A stretch of 11,724 nucleotides of DNA from SVQP01 sp045587385 (GTDB lineage Bacteria > Bacillota > Clostridia > Oscillospirales > CAG-272): the NCBI GenBank assembly GCA_045587385.1, contig JAZNCE010000041.1, positions 1-11,724 on the forward strand. Reading direction: 5' to 3'. Below are positions 1 through 9,200 of the stretch, piece after piece. The notes under the pieces were generated by a model. The model was not told where the DNA came from and ran no database searches. It saw only the letters and a program-made list of their open reading frames with translations. Both the position numbers and the translations under genes were made by a program. The first letter of the stretch is position 1; each line of letters opens with the position of its first letter.

Positions 1-216
1 GGAATCGTCTCAACACTGGTTGGTATGTTCGCGAATGTGGATTTTATCAAAAATCCCACACTTGGCGATTATGAAATTCTGAAAAGCATTGTTGCCCATG
101 CCACGCTTCTGTTTCATGCTCTCCTGTTGCCGCTGCTTGGCTATGTCAAAATCGATGTGAAACGAAATATGACAAACATCTGCTGCTCGTTCTTAAGGAC
201 AGTTTCTGAGAATTAA
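1..216 (+). CDS. C-terminal part of an integral membrane protein (partial, 5' end outside window)
   Basis: The frame is open from base 1 and ends at TAA 214-216, giving 71 residues of a protein whose start lies outside the window. What is visible is a short hydrophobic stretch (GIVSTLVG), a polar loop with an NPTLGDY motif, a clear membrane segment (AHATLLFHALLLPLLGY), then a basic tail (KIDVKRN). The pattern of a His near the start of a hydrophobic helix followed by a basic loop is reminiscent of the YwaF/TIGR02206 family of integral membrane proteins, but this is a weak resemblance. In that family another helix would be expected after the basic loop; here the frame ends soon after with a short non-hydrophobic tail, so the gene may be naturally short or 3'-truncated. 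A good terminator 25 bases downstream supports a real transcript end. Coding status is fairly likely; the family is uncertain. Confidence 0.6.
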   Translation, partial: GIVSTLVGMFANVDFIKNPTLGDYEILKSIVAHATLLFHALLLPLLGYVKIDVKRNMTNICCSFLRTVSEN

Positions 217-240
217 GAACTACGAGCATTGCGAAGGCGA

Positions 241-286
241 AGAAAGATACGAGAACATTTCGGTGTTTCTCGTATTTTTCTTTTTT
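241..286 (+). terminator. Rho-independent terminator after the membrane protein gene
   Basis: The arms ATACGAGAACA (247-257) and TGTTTCTCGTAT (264-275) pair with one bulged base around a TTTCGG loop. The stem can be extended by A/T pairs on both sides. It is followed by a T-rich tract (275-286, TTTTTCTTTTTT). The position 25 bases past the stop codon at 216 fits termination of the upstream gene. Confidence 0.85.
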
Positions 287-292
287 GCACAT

Positions 293-321
293 TTGCAGAT
301 TTTCCGTCTTTATAGTACACT
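293..321 (+). promoter_or_regulatory. Candidate promoter for the tnpV/DUF6809 unit
   Basis: TTGCAG (293-298) and TACACT (316-321) are spaced by 17 bases, placed directly after the terminator and about 30 bases ahead of the tnpV start. TATAGT at 311-316 is an alternative -10 box. The -35 match is poor, so this is only a candidate. Confidence 0.35.
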
Positions 322-352
322 TAAAGCACCAAAGGAAAGGAAGGTGCAACAT

Positions 353-718
353 ATGGAAAAGTACATTGAACAGAACGGAATTACCTATGAACTCAGAGGC
401 GAGCAATATTACCCCTTGCTTGAACTCCCCGAACAAAAGGAGATCGGCAAGTACGGATGATTGCACCTCAACTATCTCAAAGCGCATCGCAAAAGTCGTT
501 ACACCAATCTTCTTTCGGAAGTCACGCTCGATCAGCGGCTCTATGAGATCAACGTTGAATCGAAAGCGATGGTTGAAAGCATCATAAACCGACTTGCCGC
601 CGAAAGAAGTATTGACGAGGATTTGAAAGCTCGCGACATGCTCCGTTGGGGTGCCGAGATGAACAACATCCGCAACTGCGCGGAAGAAATCGTTTTGCGG
701 GAGGTGGTATACGTATGA
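353..718 (+). pseudogene. tnpV: TnpV-family transposon protein gene interrupted by an in-frame TGA
   Basis: ATG at 353 follows a GGAAGGTG ribosome binding site (339-346). Reading through one stop, 121 residues closely follow the TnpV pattern known from clostridial mobilizable and integrative elements: an MEKYIEQNG start with a YELRGEQYYPLLELP segment, then GKYG, LNYLKAHR, YTNLLSEV, a helical middle, and a C-terminal MNNIRNCAEEIVLREVVYV. Codon 36 (458-460) is TGA where family members usually have Arg, as in GKYG-R, so a single C-to-T change of CGA explains it. Both halves remain in the same frame with no other lesion, so the inactivation is recent, or the base is an error. The precise role of TnpV is not established; it accompanies transposition and mobilisation genes. 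The final TGA (716-718) overlaps the next start codon. Restart at TTG 461 is conceivable but is not supported by a well-placed ribosome binding site. Confidence 0.82.
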
Positions 719-981
719 GGTCGGTTATCAACGAACTTTGGCACGGAAACATCATACCGCAAGAGGACAGCCGAACTAACTCCAAAGAAATGAAAGAATT
801 CTTCGGATATATGTCACGGCATCACGAGGACTTGGAAAAGAGCTTCACGGACGAACAGAAAGAAACATTCGAAAAGTTCCACGATTGTTGGAGCGAGTAT
901 ATGAGTTTGGCGGAGGCATCAATCTTTGAATATGCTTTCAAACTTGGTATGCAGATTGCTATTGAAACATTAGCCGAATAA
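715..981 (+). CDS. DUF6809-family small protein
   Basis: This 88-residue protein starts at ATG 715, which overlaps the tnpV stop codon (ATGA) and lies 7 bases after a strong GGGAGGTGG site (699-707) inside tnpV. It ends at TAA 979-981. An ATG is used here although the frame is open further upstream, because the overlap and ribosome site fit translational coupling. The sequence begins with an INELWHGNIIPQED motif, followed by a charged helical part and a C-terminal EYAFKLGMQIAIETL helix. This layout matches the small uncharacterised proteins grouped as DUF6809, often seen next to tnpV in clostridial accessory regions. No catalytic motif or membrane segment is visible, and the function is unknown. 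If the tnpV stop is genuine, coupling from tnpV would be lost and this gene would depend on its own ribosome site. Confidence 0.8.
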   Translation: MRSVINELWHGNIIPQEDSRTNSKEMKEFFGYMSRHHEDLEKSFTDEQKETFEKFHDCWSEYMSLAEASIFEYAFKLGMQIAIETLAE

Positions 982-982
982 T

Positions 983-1020
983 TTAAGGCGGTGAGGATAA
1001 AAACCTCGCCGCCTTAAGTA
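983..1020. terminator. Hairpin between convergent genes, probable bidirectional terminator
   Basis: The arms at 983-996 (TTAAGGCGGTGAGG) and 1004-1017 (CCTCGCCGCCTTAA) form 14 pairs with one G-U around a 7-base A-rich loop. It begins 2 bases after the DUF6809 stop codon and lies 5 bases beyond the sensor kinase stop on the other strand. The flanking T/A tracts are short, so termination may be moderate in both directions. Confidence 0.75.
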
Positions 1021-1022
1021 TT

Positions 1023-2324
1023 TTAAGTTTCTTGATTTTTAATAGCTAATTGCAATTTAAACATTTTATTCTCTGCTTTGAAAGAACAGATTGCATCATA
1101 TTTGTCTGCAAACGCCTTTATAGAATGAGTTCCTATTCCGTGATTGTTTTTTTCGGAAACGGGCAAACCATCGGAGGAAAATTCGACTTCACGCTCATAC
1201 GGGTTGGAAAATTCGATCATCATACAAGGGGTGCTGATGCATTTGCAGAATATGACTCTCTGTTCTACGGGTAATTCCTTTACTGCATTGATCATATTTT
1301 CGAGTGCATTGGCAAAAACGGTTGACAAATCTGCGGCAGGAACAGGAAGCGTATCCGGAATATCAAGATTTGCTTCTACTCTGATTCCGAGTTCCTTCGC
1401 CTGTGAGAAATATGCCAACAATATCGCATCTAAAACGGGATTACTACAGTAATGCTTGATGTCGGTTTCGCTAAGTGCTTCTTCGGCAGCACCGATATAC
1501 TCAAGTGCTTCGTCGGTTTGTCCGTTTTTCAGCATTGTGCTCAAGGTTTGAAAACGGTGTCTTAAGTCGTGACGCTCAATTCTGATTTTTTGCTCTGCCG
1601 CCCTAAACTCAAAGGCTCTTTGTTCCATCATCGAAGTTTGGATTTCAAATACTTTTTGGTGTTCGCGCATTTCAAAATTGGCTTGCTGCTGCCCTAAAAG
1701 TCTAACAATCGTAATATATGTCAGCGGCAGCAGTATCAACACCATAACAGCAGACGGCATATCCTCGGGACGCAGACGAAGATTGGTAGGAATTCCTCCC
1801 ATAACTGTAAGAGTTATGTAAAAAATTCCCGTCATTGCGGTAAATATCCACCAACCTTTGCTTGCGGTACGGAGCAATTTCAAATAACGTTTACGTCCCC
1901 AAAACCACGTAATAGGCAACATAGCACTGAAAGCGATCATTCTCAAAACGAAGTTTACGATCCCCTCGCTTCCAACCGCATAATCAATAAGCCCTGTAAC
2001 CATCATTACCCAGATCATAATGGTATCTACAAAACAAAAGGTGAAGAAAAAACGTCCGCCTCTGTCTTTTGCTACAATGAAGAAATAAATTAAACTGGGG
2101 AGAGTGGCAGTTAATAAACTATATGTTCCTTGAACTTCAATTCCGCAGACAAAAAGAATTCCCAGATTGAGCCCAAACCAACAAATCGAGAACGGGATCA
2201 GAGAGGCGAAATACTTTTTCTTGGGATAACGAGATTCAAAAAGAAACAAAAACATAATTATCACTACAAACATAGAAATTGTAGTTGACCAATCAATTAG
2301 ATATTGATGAGTTAGGTTTAACAT
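1023..2324 (-). CDS. Sensor histidine kinase, AgrC/HPK10 type with GHKL ATPase domain
   Basis: This 433-residue membrane kinase should phosphorylate the response regulator encoded just upstream. Residues 1-212 contain about seven hydrophobic segments (around 11-29, 37-62, 67-84, 91-115, 121-142, 157-177, 191-212), the multi-pass sensor layout typical of peptide-sensing HPK10 kinases. A helical linker (213-250) leads to the phosphorylation box ERHDLRHRF, with the likely phosphate acceptor at His252. The ATP-binding domain shows an N-box (NALENMINAV, 339-348), SNP at 373-375, and a glycine motif NHGIGTHSIK (394-403), as in GHKL/HATPase_c_5 proteins. The start at 2324 follows an AAGGGAG ribosome site that lies within the last codons of the regulator gene; only 3 bases separate the two genes. 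The hairpin immediately downstream ends the operon. No agrB- or agrD-like gene is present, so the ligand is unknown. Confidence 0.93.
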   Translation of the reverse strand: MLNLTHQYLIDWSTTISMFVVIIMFLFLFESRYPKKKYFASLIPFSICWFGLNLGILFVCGIEVQGTYSLLTATLPSLIYFFIVAKDRGGRFFFTFCFVDTIMIWVMMVTGLIDYAVGSEGIVNFVLRMIAFSAMLPITWFWGRKRYLKLLRTASKGWWIFTAMTGIFYITLTVMGGIPTNLRLRPEDMPSAVMVLILLPLTYITIVRLLGQQQANFEMREHQKVFEIQTSMMEQRAFEFRAAEQKIRIERHDLRHRFQTLSTMLKNGQTDEALEYIGAAEEALSETDIKHYCSNPVLDAILLAYFSQAKELGIRVEANLDIPDTLPVPAADLSTVFANALENMINAVKELPVEQRVIFCKCISTPCMMIEFSNPYEREVEFSSDGLPVSEKNNHGIGTHSIKAFADKYDAICSFKAENKMFKLQLAIKNQET

Positions 2325-2327
2325 AAA

Positions 2328-3062
2328 TTATTCTCCCTTCAGGTGAAAATCAAGCCATTTATTTACGATGTCATTTTTGAGATTTCTTGATATAGGTAAA
2401 TATTTTCCGTTTGTAAGCTTAAGCCCTTCTGCGCTAATATTTTCTATGAAATACAAGTTTACAACAAACGATGCCGATGTCATGGTAAAGCGCGGTTCGT
2501 CAAGTAACGAGAGTATTGCATCTCGAAAAGACGTTCTTATACTCATTCCCTCAATTTCCGATCCGTCGGAGAGATGATAATGGATGCAGTGACCGATCAA
2601 TTCACCGTAAACAATGCTGCGAATTGCGATTCTTTGAATGCCTACGTGTGTTTTTATAGTAATAAATTTTTGATGGTTGCCGAGCCATTCATCTACCAAA
2701 GAATCAAGCGCACAAAACAGTTGCACTTTATCAATCGGTTTCAGCAGATACTGTGATGCTTTGACCGAAAAAGCATCTACGGCAAAATCAATCGAAGATG
2801 TAAGATAGAAAATTGTTCCACCCTTATCTATCGTATGAATCTTTCGTCCCAAATCGATCCCGTTTTCGTTAGGCATAATGATATCAAGCAAATAAAGATC
2901 AAAAATGTCGTGTATTCTTATGTGTTCCAAAAGTTCTGCGGCAGACGAAAAAGCTTTTATCTTTATAGGAATATCGGGGTGTCCCTCAAAGTATTCGTTC
3001 AGCAATGCTTCAAGCTTGGCAATGTGCGCTCTATTATCATCACACAATGCGATTTGTATCAT
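2328..3062 (-). CDS. LytTR-family response regulator (AgrA type)
   Basis: This 244-residue cytoplasmic transcription regulator is the partner of the adjacent kinase. The receiver domain (about 1-120) begins MIQIALCDDN with the acidic pair Asp8-Asp9. It has the phospho-acceptor Asp60 in LYLLDIIMP, Thr88 in FYLTSS and Lys108 in LLKPI, so the phosphorylation pocket is complete. Residues from about 135 on fit a LytTR DNA-binding domain: ITIKTHVGIQRIAIRSIVYGE, an HYHLSDGS turn, FRDAILSLLDE, and a C-terminal LTNGKYLPISRNLK motif. I chose ATG 3062, not the in-frame TTG six codons earlier, because the TTG stretch itself contains the ribosome site (GAAGGGGGTGG, then ATTTT before ATG). It is the first gene of a two-gene operon with the kinase. 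The predicted targets are LytTR-type paired sites; none is obvious by eye in the adjacent intergenic region. Confidence 0.93.
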   Translation of the reverse strand: MIQIALCDDNRAHIAKLEALLNEYFEGHPDIPIKIKAFSSAAELLEHIRIHDIFDLYLLDIIMPNENGIDLGRKIHTIDKGGTIFYLTSSIDFAVDAFSVKASQYLLKPIDKVQLFCALDSLVDEWLGNHQKFITIKTHVGIQRIAIRSIVYGELIGHCIHYHLSDGSEIEGMSIRTSFRDAILSLLDEPRFTMTSASFVVNLYFIENISAEGLKLTNGKYLPISRNLKNDIVNKWLDFHLKGE

Positions 3063-3092
3063 AAAATCCACCCCCTTCAAAACAGATTCCTC

Positions 3093-3115
3093 GCAAAAAA
3101 CAGCATTTTTTTTGC
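3093..3115 (-). repeat. A/T-rich inverted repeat in the regulator-operon leader
   Basis: GCAAAAAA (3093-3100) and TTTTTTGC (3108-3115) form an 8-bp inverted repeat around a 7-base loop, about 30 bases before the regulator start and within the predicted leader. It could be a weak hairpin or an operator, or simply a coincidence of A and T runs. Confidence 0.35.
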
Positions 3116-3135
3116 AAAGTATAGCAATCTGCTCT

Positions 3136-3163
3136 TTGTTACTTTATAATTATACCATAAGAT
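3136..3163 (+). promoter_or_regulatory. Weak candidate promoter for the giant surface-protein gene
   Basis: TTGTTA (3136-3141) and TAAGAT (3158-3163) are spaced by 16 bases, each matching 4 of 6 consensus positions. This would start transcription near 3170, with a leader of about 90 bases before the ATG at 3262. It overlaps the much better promoter on the opposite strand. A -10-like TATCTT at 3196 is an alternative. Confidence 0.3.
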
Positions 3164-3177
3164 ACAATTTTTTTCAA
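3149..3177 (-). promoter_or_regulatory. Near-consensus housekeeping promoter of the two-component operon
   Basis: Read on the minus strand, TTGAAA (3177-3172) is followed after exactly 17 bases by a perfect TATAAT (3154-3149). The predicted transcript starts near 3142 and has a leader of about 80 bases to the regulator start at 3062. The -35 matches 4 of 6 positions. This is the only strong promoter signal in the divergent intergenic region. Confidence 0.8.
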
Positions 3178-3261
3178 TACTCGATAATCCGCAGATATCT
3201 TGCAAAATCGGACAAATTTATCGCAAACAGCAAATGGAAGCAAAAATCGGAGGTAAAACAG

Positions 3262-6200
3262 ATGAAAAAAAGAAGAATTTTGACGTCGCTTTTCGCAATC
3301 GTATTGGTATTGGCACAGCTTATGGCAGTGTGTGCCATGCCTGTTTCGGCGTTGGCTGAAGAATATGGGGCGTATAAGGAAACGATGCCCTCGGCTTCGA
3401 CCGACGGTTCGCAGATCGTATTCGGTGACGTGAACGATGACGGTCTTATAAATTCAACGGATATTGAATTGTTGGCAAGATACCTTGCTGACGACAAAAC
3501 CGTAACAATCAATCTGATTGCAGCCGACGTTACGGATGACGATGTTGTAGATTTGAAGGATCTCTTATACCTTGTCAAATTCGTAAAGGGCGACAGAGTT
3601 GCGTTGGGTGAAACCGTGACCGTTACGTTCGAAACAAACGGAGGCGATAGCATCGAACCTATCACGCTGGTTTTGGGAGGCACAGTTCGTGTTCCCGATG
3701 CGAGAAAGGATAATGCTATATTCCTCGGTTGGTATTCCGACGAGTCTTTGGAAACTCCTTTTTACGGCTCCGATCCGATTATCCAAAACATCACGATCTA
3801 TGCAAAATATCAAGAGGTTTCCGGAAACACGGAGTATATGCCTACTGCCTATGCTTTGCAGGATCAATCGCCCGATCTCGCATTTGATATTGTTCGCATC
3901 AGTGGTGAATTGATGCCCAAGGATGCCGTTATACTCCGCAACGCAGACGGTTCCGCTGTTCCCGAATTGGAATTTGTTGAGATCGGAGAAAACAAATGGC
4001 GTGTTACAGCCAAGGGCGGATACAAAGAGGGAGCTTCCTATCGTATGATCCTTGCCGATGGATATAATTTCGACGGCAAGAATGAAAATATCCGAGAGGC
4101 TTCTTTTTACATATTCAAAGAAGAAGTGGTGAATTTCACCACCAACGAGGATATTATTTATATTAAAGACACAGAAGATATGGACTACACACTCTCTGAC
4201 GGAAGTGTGTGTGAGATATTGACATCCGCTGTGCTTTACAATAGTGAGGACGTTACCTCAGGTAACTTTACGTATGACGGACAGACCGAGCTTTCTGTTG
4301 GCGATACCGTTTGTATTTATGTCAGCGTTCATCCGAACGAGCGTGATTACATAAACGGAGATTATAGAAACGATCCCGCGTCCTATATTATAGTGGAAGC
4401 AATCAATGATGACGTAATTACTTTCCGCGGTATGAGTATGCAAGGCGAAGAATCCGACGTGGAAAAACTGATTTCCTTGCCTTCTACCATTCCGTTCTCG
4501 GTTTTGAATCTGCCCGAAGGCGACGGAACCGTTGATTTTGCAGATATGGATACCGTAGCACTTTATGCTATGTACGGCACCAACGCTCCCGAAACGGTCA
4601 AGGTTGGAGACTTTCTCGTATTCTATGTTGGTTCGTTTGGTTCTGTCAGAGAAGGAGACACCGTTTACTATAAGAAGGTAACAAAGGTTGACGGAACGGC
4701 GATCACATACGTTTCCTCTTCGCAGGAAGAACTGCAAAATTCGATCAATCTCTTCCTCTCCGATGGTGTTGACGGCGATACCATGCTTGAGGGAATCGAC
4801 CAAGGCGCACTTGAACAGCAAGTGATACAGCAGGTTACGGAAACAGGCTTTGCCGAGGATGCCGTACAGTATCTTTCCGGCGTGGTAATGAACAGCGAAG
4901 AATTTCTTAATTACGTTGCCGAAAACAAAATAATCGTATATGATGAAAACGGAGTGCGTCTTACGGAGGAACAGTTAAAAGCATACGGTGCCGGTCATTC
5001 CTTTGAGCTTGGCGATGATGTTGAAATTGGATTCAACATTACAACGTGCGATGGCGAGAACAGCCATTTTGAAGACGGACTCAAGGTTACGCTGCAAATC
5101 AGCGCTGAATTTGAAGTGGATATCGGTAAAGGCGGAAAAATGGGAAGCCTGAAGATCGAGCTTGGCGCGGCATTTACGCAAGAGGTTTATATCGATGTTA
5201 ATATCAACGCCAACGCAGATATTACATGGGCGTTGTTTATCCCCATTATTCACGATATTGTATTTTCCAGCGCTGTTGACGTAATGAGCTATACTGCCAT
5301 CTCTCTTGAGGCAAAATTCTATACTCAGGAGCCGTCCGAGGACTTCTTTGATAAGCTCAAGGAGGCATGGGGCGATAAGCTTGGCAAGGATACGCTTAAA
5401 AAAATAGATGATTTCAAGAAGAAATACGATAAAAAGTTTGGCGAGGATTCTCTCGGAGAGGATATTGAGGGCTTTTGGGAAGCACAGACCGACCTGATAG
5501 AAGAGCTTATTATGAACGGCGAGCTTACAAAGGACGATGCGATCTCCTTTATGGAAAGTACTAACGAGCTCAATGTAATGCAAGATTTTTACAACAATAT
5601 CGGTATGATGAACGACGAGGATTACGGTGCCGGCGTTGTGGAGCTTGCGGAACGCTACTCCGATATGTTAAGCGAAGAAGATAACGGCTGGCTTGAGCTT
5701 TGCAAGATCAAAATTTTTGAAGTACCGGTCAATCTCTTCCTTTTTGAGATCAACATTGAAGGTGATTTTGTAGTTCGCGCGAATATTAACGTTGCTCTCG
5801 GTGCCAATATGGAATACGAGGTTGGCAAGCGTTATATTAACTGGTTCAGCATTTTCGGCAAGGGCAGCGGCTCGTCCGAGATCGATTTGATTGACGAAAG
5901 ATTCGCATTCCAGTTCTATGCAATGGGCTATATCGGATTAAAAGCCGGTATTCTCGTTGAGATCAAGGTGGGCATTATCTCCACCAAGATCGGTTCGGTT
6001 GGTATTTCTGCCGAATTCGGTGCTTATGCCGAGCTGTACGGATATTTTATGTATACATACACAAAGTATCGCCCTGCGAGTGAGAAGGAGTGGAAAGAGG
6101 AAGAATCCATCATCGGTGCACTGTATTTTGAATTTGGATTGTATCTCGATATCAATCTGAACGCATCGCTTCTCAGTATTTTGGAAAAGGAATGGGAATT

Positions 6201-9200
6201 GTATTCCGGAAAATGGGCAATTCTTTCGGCGGGCTCACGAGAAAACGTGTATGGCTTTGCCACTGAGTTTGAGGATGGAGAAAAAATTGTGATTGAGGAT
6301 GAGGACGGAAACTCCAACAACGGTATTCTGGGTATCCTCTCAGACTCCTTCCGTTCTATGAATACACTTGATATGACCAGCGGTGAGCAGGATACGCCCG
6401 TTAAGCCTTGGATTTCCTATTACGATTATAGTTTCTTGCAGGGTGATGATTATTCTTTAACCGATAACAAAGAAGACAAGATCAACTTCACATACACCCT
6501 TTCCAGCAAATACTTCTCGCTCGTTCCCGTATATGAGTATAACGAAAAAGAGGACAAATATTATTTGACCGACTATAAGGTACAGGTTTATGTTCCCGAG
6601 GGAGTTCACTATCTCTCTTGTGAGCTTCGATTGGTTTGGTGTCTGGATAAGCTTTGTTGGTCAAAGTATGATATTGCATTGACGATTCCGCTCGTATGGA
6701 CTGACCTTGCAGATGAAGAACTTGCCGAATACAAAACGGCAACCGTTAAGGTGGGCAACGAAGCCGAGGGATATCGTACTGTTTGGACCGGTCGTTACCT
6801 CAAAGGCGAGAGCTTTGAGCTGCCTTCTGACGAGAAGGTTTTGAAATACGCAGGATATGCGGGTGAAAATGATGTTCAGTATTCCGGTTATACGGGATAT
6901 ACGTTAACAAATCGCGGCGAAGAGATCAAAGAGGGTGAACAGCAGATGTATTTCGATACTGTCTACTACTTTGATATGACGGCCAGACAATACACTGTTA
7001 CGGTTAAAGACGTGGAAAATCCCGATGGAACTCTTTCCGATATGCAGTTCACGGCAAAATACGGCGAAAAATTTGATTTCTCTTCCTTGCTCCCGACAGG
7101 AACAAACAAAAATGATCATTATACCGTATTTGCGGGAATTGAAGCAAGGGATCAAAAAGGAAATGTTACGCTTCGCGACGTATTTGATGTGATCGGAGGC
7201 AACTACGCAAGCGAGCTTCTCGCAGGCGAAATTACCTATCACGCAAAATATGTCAATAACAGCGGAGCCGTTACCTACAAATTTACGGGAATTGCTATTG
7301 ATCCAATCACCAAGCTCTATAAAAACGGAACGATGCCTTCTCAGGACGATTTTATTGATGCAGTGAAATCGTTTGATGAAACCGCTTATATTTCTTCGAT
7401 TTCCCCTGTATTTGAAAGCGTGAACGGAGATATCGTTTATACGGTGACTGTCAAGATTCCCGAAAAGCCGTTGCAGTCTTACACCATAACGTATGAGACG
7501 AACGGCGGCAGCTCGATTGCTTCCTCCAACGTTGTCGAGCGTTCCGCTCTTACTCCACCCCAAACACCTACAAAGGAAGGATATACCTTTGTGGGTTGGT
7601 TCTATGACGAGGCTTTGACAGAAGCGGTTGATTGGAATCGCACAATGCCGTCAATGAACTTTACGCTTTACGCAAAGTGGAAGGCAAATGATTATAAGAT
7701 TACGCTTAACGCAGGTGAGGGTTCTACTCCGATTGCTTCCGTTAATACGGTTTATAATCAAAAAATCGGTTCTTTGCCGAATGCAACAAGATCCAATTAT
7801 ATATTCCTCGGTTGGTACGATGCGGTATCGGGCGGTACGCAGTACACCGAGGATACGGTTTACGAGACGGCAGGAGATATCACGCTGTACGCACATTGGC
7901 AGCTTAAGGCAACCATCCCGATTGATGGTATTTTGATTGATGCAGAAACACTTACCTATGACGGAAGCACCCACAAGCCCACGATAAGCTGCGGTCTTGA
8001 CGGCGTTGACATGTCAAGCCTTGTAATCAGCTACAAGCGTCAGACACTTGACCGCAATTGGAGTACCGAGCTTCCCAAAAATGCGGGAACGTATGATATC
8101 CGTATTCAAAGAGCGGAAGACGATAAATATCTGGCGTTTGAGTATACTTACACAGGTAAGCTGGTGATTGAGAAGCGAAGCAGAACGATCTCGGCAGACG
8201 GACTTGCCGGTGAGGTGTTTGGCGCGAATGTTAACGTTTATTCTATCCCTGCATACGAGGGCGACGGAACGGCGATGTACCGTCTTATTAACTCGTCAAA
8301 TTCAGTAGTGAGGGATTGGCAAGCATCTTCCGGCTTTATGAATCTTCCCGCAGGTACTTACGGCATTGGTTTTTACGTTGCCGAGGGTGAAAATTATCTT
8401 GCAAGTAACACGGTATCGATTTCGGCAAACCTCAGCGTTACAGCTCCTGCCGGTGGAGATTTCAAAACAATGAAATACATTCTGCAAACGCATACAAAGG
8501 ATAAGGCGGGTGCAGGCGGCGAAGCGGGAAATATTCAAGTAAGACTGAAATATATTGACGGTTCGTGGGCAAATAAGGTTACGATACCGGATACATGGTT
8601 CAGAGATGAAACGTCTACAGCTGAGCTCAACCGCATATATACGGAACCGTGGACGGTAGTAGCGCTTGAATATTCTCATGCCGGAAACGTTGTAGGCACT
8701 TGGATAGGCGATGATTTTGCAATTTGGACTGAAATTGACGGAGCTAAAAAGTACGTAATGACCTATGACGATCACAGTGGCGATTTTGAGGTTGGGAAAA
8801 ACGCTCCCATTCAGTTCAATGTTGCGAATTATTTTAAGCGCAAGATCACGAGTGTGGGTGACTTTTCTAACCCGGTTTCTCTGTCACTTAACGGGAATAA
8901 CGGCGTTTATTCTTATGTTTATGACGGAAAAGTTATCGACCAGTATGCTTCGTGGACAAACAGTGGGTACTATAACTGTTATAATCATCCAAACGCCCCC
9001 ACATTGACATTCTCCTGCTCAACACCCGAGGTGAACGGACACAACTATGCACAGTATTTCAGAAGCGGCATCAACTCCTTGACCATTGATCGTGATGCAC
9101 TTTATAAGGCAATGATCCGTGACGGTCTGACCTCTGTTACGGCAACCGCAACGCTGACCTTTGATACGACCTCCACGGCAATCGGTAACGTGTGGACGAA

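Noticed and set aside
458..460. TGA as a sense codon (alternative genetic code)
   Set aside because: Trp is always TGG, the giant frame has no TGA in about 2,800 codons, and tnpV itself ends in a TGA overlapping the next ATG, so TGA acts as a stop here.
146..487. Minus-strand open frame across the terminator and tnpV
   Set aside because: It overlaps a clear tnpV pattern and the terminator hairpin on the plus strand, and no ribosome site or family pattern is seen.
3063..3261. LytTR/AgrA or VirR-type operator pairs
   Set aside because: I looked for paired CAGTT or AACTG-like elements on both strands and found none; the repeated AACAG(C/A) bits are not spaced like known sites.
3063..3261. A small agrD-like peptide gene near the kinase
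   Set aside because: No short frame with a ribosome site, amphipathic leader and Cys/Ser-containing core is present between the regulator and the giant gene.
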